Shown here one piece after another: positions 45,121-47,289 of a DNA stretch of 47,289 bases; the first letter of the stretch is position 1, and every line of letters begins with the position of its first letter. The DNA lies in NCBI GenBank assembly GCA_002481295.1, contig DLDU01000023.1, positions 1 to 47,289 on the forward strand, in the 5' to 3' direction. Position numbers and translations under genes: made by a program. This DNA comes from Prevotella sp. UBA7764. Its GTDB lineage: Bacteria > Bacteroidota > Bacteroidia > Bacteroidales > Bacteroidaceae. The notes beneath the pieces are model-generated. The model did no database searches. It was given only the letters and a program-made list of their open reading frames with translations, and was not told where the DNA came from.

Positions 45121-45984
45121 ATGAAATACCTTACAGCAACTTTTCATATCGCTTCCGAGCCTTCTCTTTTGCAGACGGCACGTGATCTCTTGGCCGATTG
45201 CGCCGGTGAGGCAGGCTTTGAGTCGTTTGAAGATACCGACGACGGCATCAAAGGTTACGTTCAGGAAGAGCAGTTCGACAAAGAGCACCTTGATGCCCAA
45301 CTTGCCGACTTCCCGCTGCCCGGTGTCACCATGACCTATGACCTTTCGAAGGTGGAGGATAAGGACTGGAACGAGACTTGGGAGAACAGTGGTTTTGATC
45401 CTATCGACATCTACAACCGTATGGTCATCTATGACGCGCGTCAGACGATGCCCCAGCTTCCCGAGGGAGCCATCCCCATAGCCATTCAAGCCCGTCAGGC
45501 TTTTGGCACAGGCACTCATCAGACTACACAGATGATCATCGGCTTGCTGCTGGATATGCATCTCGCTGGTAAACGGGTGCTGGACTGCGGCTGTGGTACG
45601 GGTATCCTCGGCATCGCAGCGTCCAAACTCGGAGCCAAGGAGGTGGTGGCCTACGACATCGATGAGTGGAGTGCCGACAATGCACGCCACAATGCTCAAA
45701 TCAATCATGTGAAGAACATTGAAGTCTTGCAGGGTGATGCCAATGTGCTGAACCATGTCTCCGGAGTCTTCGATGTCGTGTTGGCAAACATCAATCGCAA
45801 TATCCTGTTACAGGATATGCCGGCTTTCCGCAATGTGATGATGCAGGGCAGCGTGCTCATTCTCAGTGGCTTTTTCGAAGAGGACTGTGCTTCACTCAGT
45901 GCCAAAGCAACTACTTTGGGATTGGTGCATACCGGAAAAGTTTCCAAAGGTAATTGGTGCTGTTTAGTTTTTGTCGTGAAGTAG
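45121..45984 (+). CDS. prmA: Ribosomal protein L11 methyltransferase
   Basis: A 287-residue SAM-dependent methyltransferase that trimethylates ribosomal protein L11. Family marks: the N-terminal substrate-recognition domain (about 1-90), AIQARQAFGTGTHQTTQMI (about 120-138), motif I RVLDCGCGTGILGIAASKLGA (about 153-173), VVAYDIDEWSADNARHNAQIN, and motif IV LANINRNIL. Length is typical. It is divergent from the repeat-protein gene and upstream of a 34-codon ORF. A housekeeping gene without visible oddities. Confidence 0.95.
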   Translation: MKYLTATFHIASEPSLLQTARDLLADCAGEAGFESFEDTDDGIKGYVQEEQFDKEHLDAQLADFPLPGVTMTYDLSKVEDKDWNETWENSGFDPIDIYNRMVIYDARQTMPQLPEGAIPIAIQARQAFGTGTHQTTQMIIGLLLDMHLAGKRVLDCGCGTGILGIAASKLGAKEVVAYDIDEWSADNARHNAQINHVKNIEVLQGDANVLNHVSGVFDVVLANINRNILLQDMPAFRNVMMQGSVLILSGFFEEDCASLSAKATTLGLVHTGKVSKGNWCCLVFVVK

Positions 45985-46022
45985 TGTTCATATAGATTAT
46001 TGATACAAAGAAAAAACAAATT

Positions 46023-46127
46023 ATGAAAAAGTACATATACGACACGTTTATTGAAATCGTCAGTGGTATGAGAAACTTCAAAAGTGCCGGTGGTAAAGCC
46101 TATCGGTTTATTATGGGCGACGAGTAA
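46023..46127 (+). CDS. Possible 34-residue small protein
   Basis: ATG at 46023 opens 34 codons closed by TAA at 46125-46127: MKKYIYDTFIEIVSG... ending FIMGDE. It has a basic start, an amphipathic-looking first half and no membrane segment or signal. It lies 38 bp after prmA and 35 bp before the HU-like gene on the same strand. The ATG is preceded by AAAAAACAAATT, an A-rich leader like those of neighbouring Bacteroidetes genes. No known family comes to mind; a chance reading frame is a real possibility. Confidence 0.45.
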   Translation: MKKYIYDTFIEIVSGMRNFKSAGGKAYRFIMGDE

Positions 46128-46162
46128 GGTGGACAAGAATATTAACATAAAAATTATCAATA

Positions 46163-46795
46163 ATGGCACGACAGAAAACAGACCCTCTGCATGTAGTGGT
46201 TTACCCGTCCAACTTCAATAACGACAAGGGACACAAGATGCTCTATGTGTCCTCCAATGCCCGTGAGGAGATAGGACTTGACAAGCTTGACGATTTCTGC
46301 CATGAGTATGAGAATCTGCCTAAAGGCTATGTCACCCGATGCTTTGAGGCACTGATGTATGCCATCCCTCATCTCATTGGTGACCACAAGCGGGTAAAGA
46401 CTCCTATCGGCAGCTTCTACATCAAGCCGCAGTTCTTGCGGACCATGACAGAGAATGAGATCGTAACGGCCAATGACATCTGGCTTGGTGGCGTAGACTT
46501 TCGTCCTACCAAGGAGTTCCGTGAGGCAGTGAAAAGCCAGTTTCGCAGTATACAGATTGACCGCCGCAACCATCCCATAGACACCCATTATTACAGCCAG
46601 CGCAATCCCGAGCTGGAGAGTTGTCTGTCGTTAGATGCCAATGGCAACCGGTATGTCACAGTGCAAGAGTACTGCCGTGCCACAGGACTAAGTGCCCACT
46701 CTGCAAGAAAATGCCTTGAGAACATGACGAAGGGCGACAACCCTATTCTGCAAAAGACGAAAATAGGCACTACCAATGTCTATACCGAAGTTTAG
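46163..46795 (+). CDS. HU-like DNA-binding protein with C-terminal extension
   Basis: A 210-residue protein of the Bacteroidetes HU-HIG type: the N-terminal half (HVVVYPSNFNNDKGHKMLYVSS..., KGYVTRCFEALMYAIPHLIGDHKRVKTPIGSFYIKPQ, about 8-95) has the HU-fold pattern of an IHF/HU relative, longer than the classical 90-residue HU. The C-terminal part (about 160-208: YVTVQEYCRATGLSAHSARKCLENM) looks like a helix-turn-helix, suggesting a second DNA contact. It would bind and shape DNA in the nucleoid. It ends at a terminator-like inverted repeat. The specific target is unknown. Confidence 0.85.
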   Translation: MARQKTDPLHVVVYPSNFNNDKGHKMLYVSSNAREEIGLDKLDDFCHEYENLPKGYVTRCFEALMYAIPHLIGDHKRVKTPIGSFYIKPQFLRTMTENEIVTANDIWLGGVDFRPTKEFREAVKSQFRSIQIDRRNHPIDTHYYSQRNPELESCLSLDANGNRYVTVQEYCRATGLSAHSARKCLENMTKGDNPILQKTKIGTTNVYTEV

Positions 46796-46832
46796 CGAGA
46801 TTTTCAACGCTTGTTTTTGCTGCCTAACAAAC

Positions 46833-46885
46833 GATCGTTCGCTGCGTAGATTTTAATCATTCTCTGCGTAGTGAACGATCTTTTT
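46833..46885 (+). terminator. Inverted repeat with direct repeats and T tract after the HU gene
   Basis: GATCGTTC (46833-46840) pairs with GAACGATC (46873-46880), which is followed by five T. The wide loop contains two direct copies of CTGCGTAG (46842-46849, 46864-46871). It probably ends the HU-like transcript, although the 32-nt loop is long for a terminator. Confidence 0.6.
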
Positions 46886-46949
46886 CTATTGCATTACAAC
46901 ATAGGGAACATAGCTTCGACCCCATAAGAATGTAGTTGCGCCCCCCTAA

Positions 46950-47069
46950 GGACACTGGTACATCTCCAAAGTTCTAAAGGGAAGGGAAAATCTTTCCATT
47001 GAGACCATCTTCAAAATCGAAGATGCTCTGCAACTGCATATTCTTCCCGAGATGGTCGAAATGGCATAA
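46950..47069 (+). pseudogene. 3' remnant of an XRE-type HTH (antitoxin-like) gene
   Basis: In one frame, directly after a TAA at 46947, there are 39 codons: GHWYISKVLKGRENLSIE..., then TIFKIEDALQLHILPEMVEMA and TAA (47067-47069). This is the recognition-helix end plus C-terminal helix of an XRE/HigA-type HTH domain (compare the usual YISKVLKG..ENLSLETI.KIE.AL pattern). No start codon or preceding HTH helices are present in this or nearby frames, so the gene has lost its 5' half. An antisense frame at 46974-47198 gives a longer ORF but is the shadow of it. Confidence 0.6.
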
Positions 47070-47104
47070 CCTCGAAGTGAGATGAGCGAATAAAGGCGTA
47101 TGAT

Positions 47105-47159
47105 TGCCACTATTGTCAGCAAAGTGTAAATATTTTAAGCATTGCTGACAACAATGGCA
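47105..47159. repeat. 18-bp inverted repeat near the window end
   Basis: TGCCACTATTGTCAGCAA (47105-47122) and TTGCTGACAACAATGGCA (47142-47159) pair at 16 of 18 positions around a 19-nt loop. No T run follows on the plus strand. It may be the terminator of the lost HTH gene, or the end of a mobile sequence. Confidence 0.55.
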
Positions 47160-47200
47160 CGATTTGTCATCTTTGGTCTTTGGGCACGTATATTGCATTG

Positions 47201-47289
47201 ATGGTTAGTGAAGTTCAGATGTCGTACGAGGGCAACGAAAGGAACCTAAGGACGATGGAAGAGCTGAGGACAAATAAAGAATTAATTGA
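47201..47289 (+). CDS. Possible 5' end of a gene running out of the window
   Basis: ATG at 47201 opens 29 codons (MVSEVQMSYEGNERNLRTME...) without a stop before the window ends. Composition is protein-like and charged, but it is too short to assign. Its position 131 bp after the HTH remnant could make it part of the same decayed accessory locus. No promoter or neighbour confirms it. Confidence 0.25.
   Translation, partial: MVSEVQMSYEGNERNLRTMEELRTNKELI

Noticed and set aside
46974..47198. Minus-strand ORF of 74 codons, Cys-rich at its N-terminus
   Set aside because: It is antisense to the XRE-type remnant at 46950-47069, which explains its protein-like look, and has no promoter or family match.

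Overview
The window looks like chromosome from a member of the Bacteroidales, most probably Prevotellaceae. The evidence is the gene families (a Nudix-type AraR, an FHS hexose permease, HU-HIG-like DNA-binding protein, Bacteroidetes-type sensor protein and ilv operon). Upstream of many genes there is also a TAnnTTTG -7 element with no Shine-Dalgarno sequence, which is the Bacteroidetes promoter and start style. No phage, large island or rRNA/tRNA gene is visible; all assignments were made by reading the sequence without database searches.

Layout. (1) 1-1.8 kb: a secreted C69 peptidase, ending at a strong hairpin. (2) 1.86-12.1 kb, minus strand: an eight-gene pentose operon transcribed from about 12.1 kb: lipoprotein mutarotase, SSS sodium/sugar symporter, AraR, AraD, AraA, an FGGY kinase (AraB role), transketolase and RpiB. 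It carries arabinose from uptake to the pentose phosphate pathway. (3) 12.1-12.9 kb: a non-coding region with a 15-bp palindrome and a 22-bp tandem repeat. (4) 12.9-16.6 kb: a galactose cluster (cytosolic GalM, FHS permease, GalK). (5) 16.7-21.6 kb: folC, dnaJ, grpE and an asymmetric ABC-F ATPase. (6) 21.6-27.3 kb: a MITE-like repeat, a membrane zinc-ribbon protein, a GH25 lysozyme, an unknown protein, NhaC and a LacI-type regulator. (7) 27.4-34.5 kb, plus strand: a very tightly packed cluster of a large permuted sensor kinase, an orphan-type response regulator, a short membrane protein resembling part of AbgT, and a DPP IV-like peptidase. (8) 34.6-40.8 kb: ilvD-ilvB-ilvN-acyl-ACP thioesterase, then ilvC behind its own promoter. 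(9) 40.8-45 kb, minus: a GHL10-type lipid-free secreted hydrolase, an OmpP1/FadL-like barrel and a Trp/Tyr/Gly repeat protein. (10) 45.1-47.3 kb: prmA, a 34-codon small ORF, an HU-like protein, then a decayed area with the 3' remnant of an XRE-type HTH gene and several inverted repeats.

The best candidate for an under-described system is the 27.4-34.5 kb cluster. The sensor has a complete HATPase core in its middle but no normal H-box before it; a His-Glu H-box-like motif lies about 300 residues after the ATPase, beyond two further membrane segments. The translationally overlapping regulator, membrane protein and peptidase suggest a peptide- or envelope-sensing pathway; that function is inference. 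Secondary leads are the zinc-ribbon/TM/NTF2-like protein beside the lysozyme, the WYDPWYY repeat protein, the 34-aa ORF, the MITE and the palindrome upstream of the arabinose operon.
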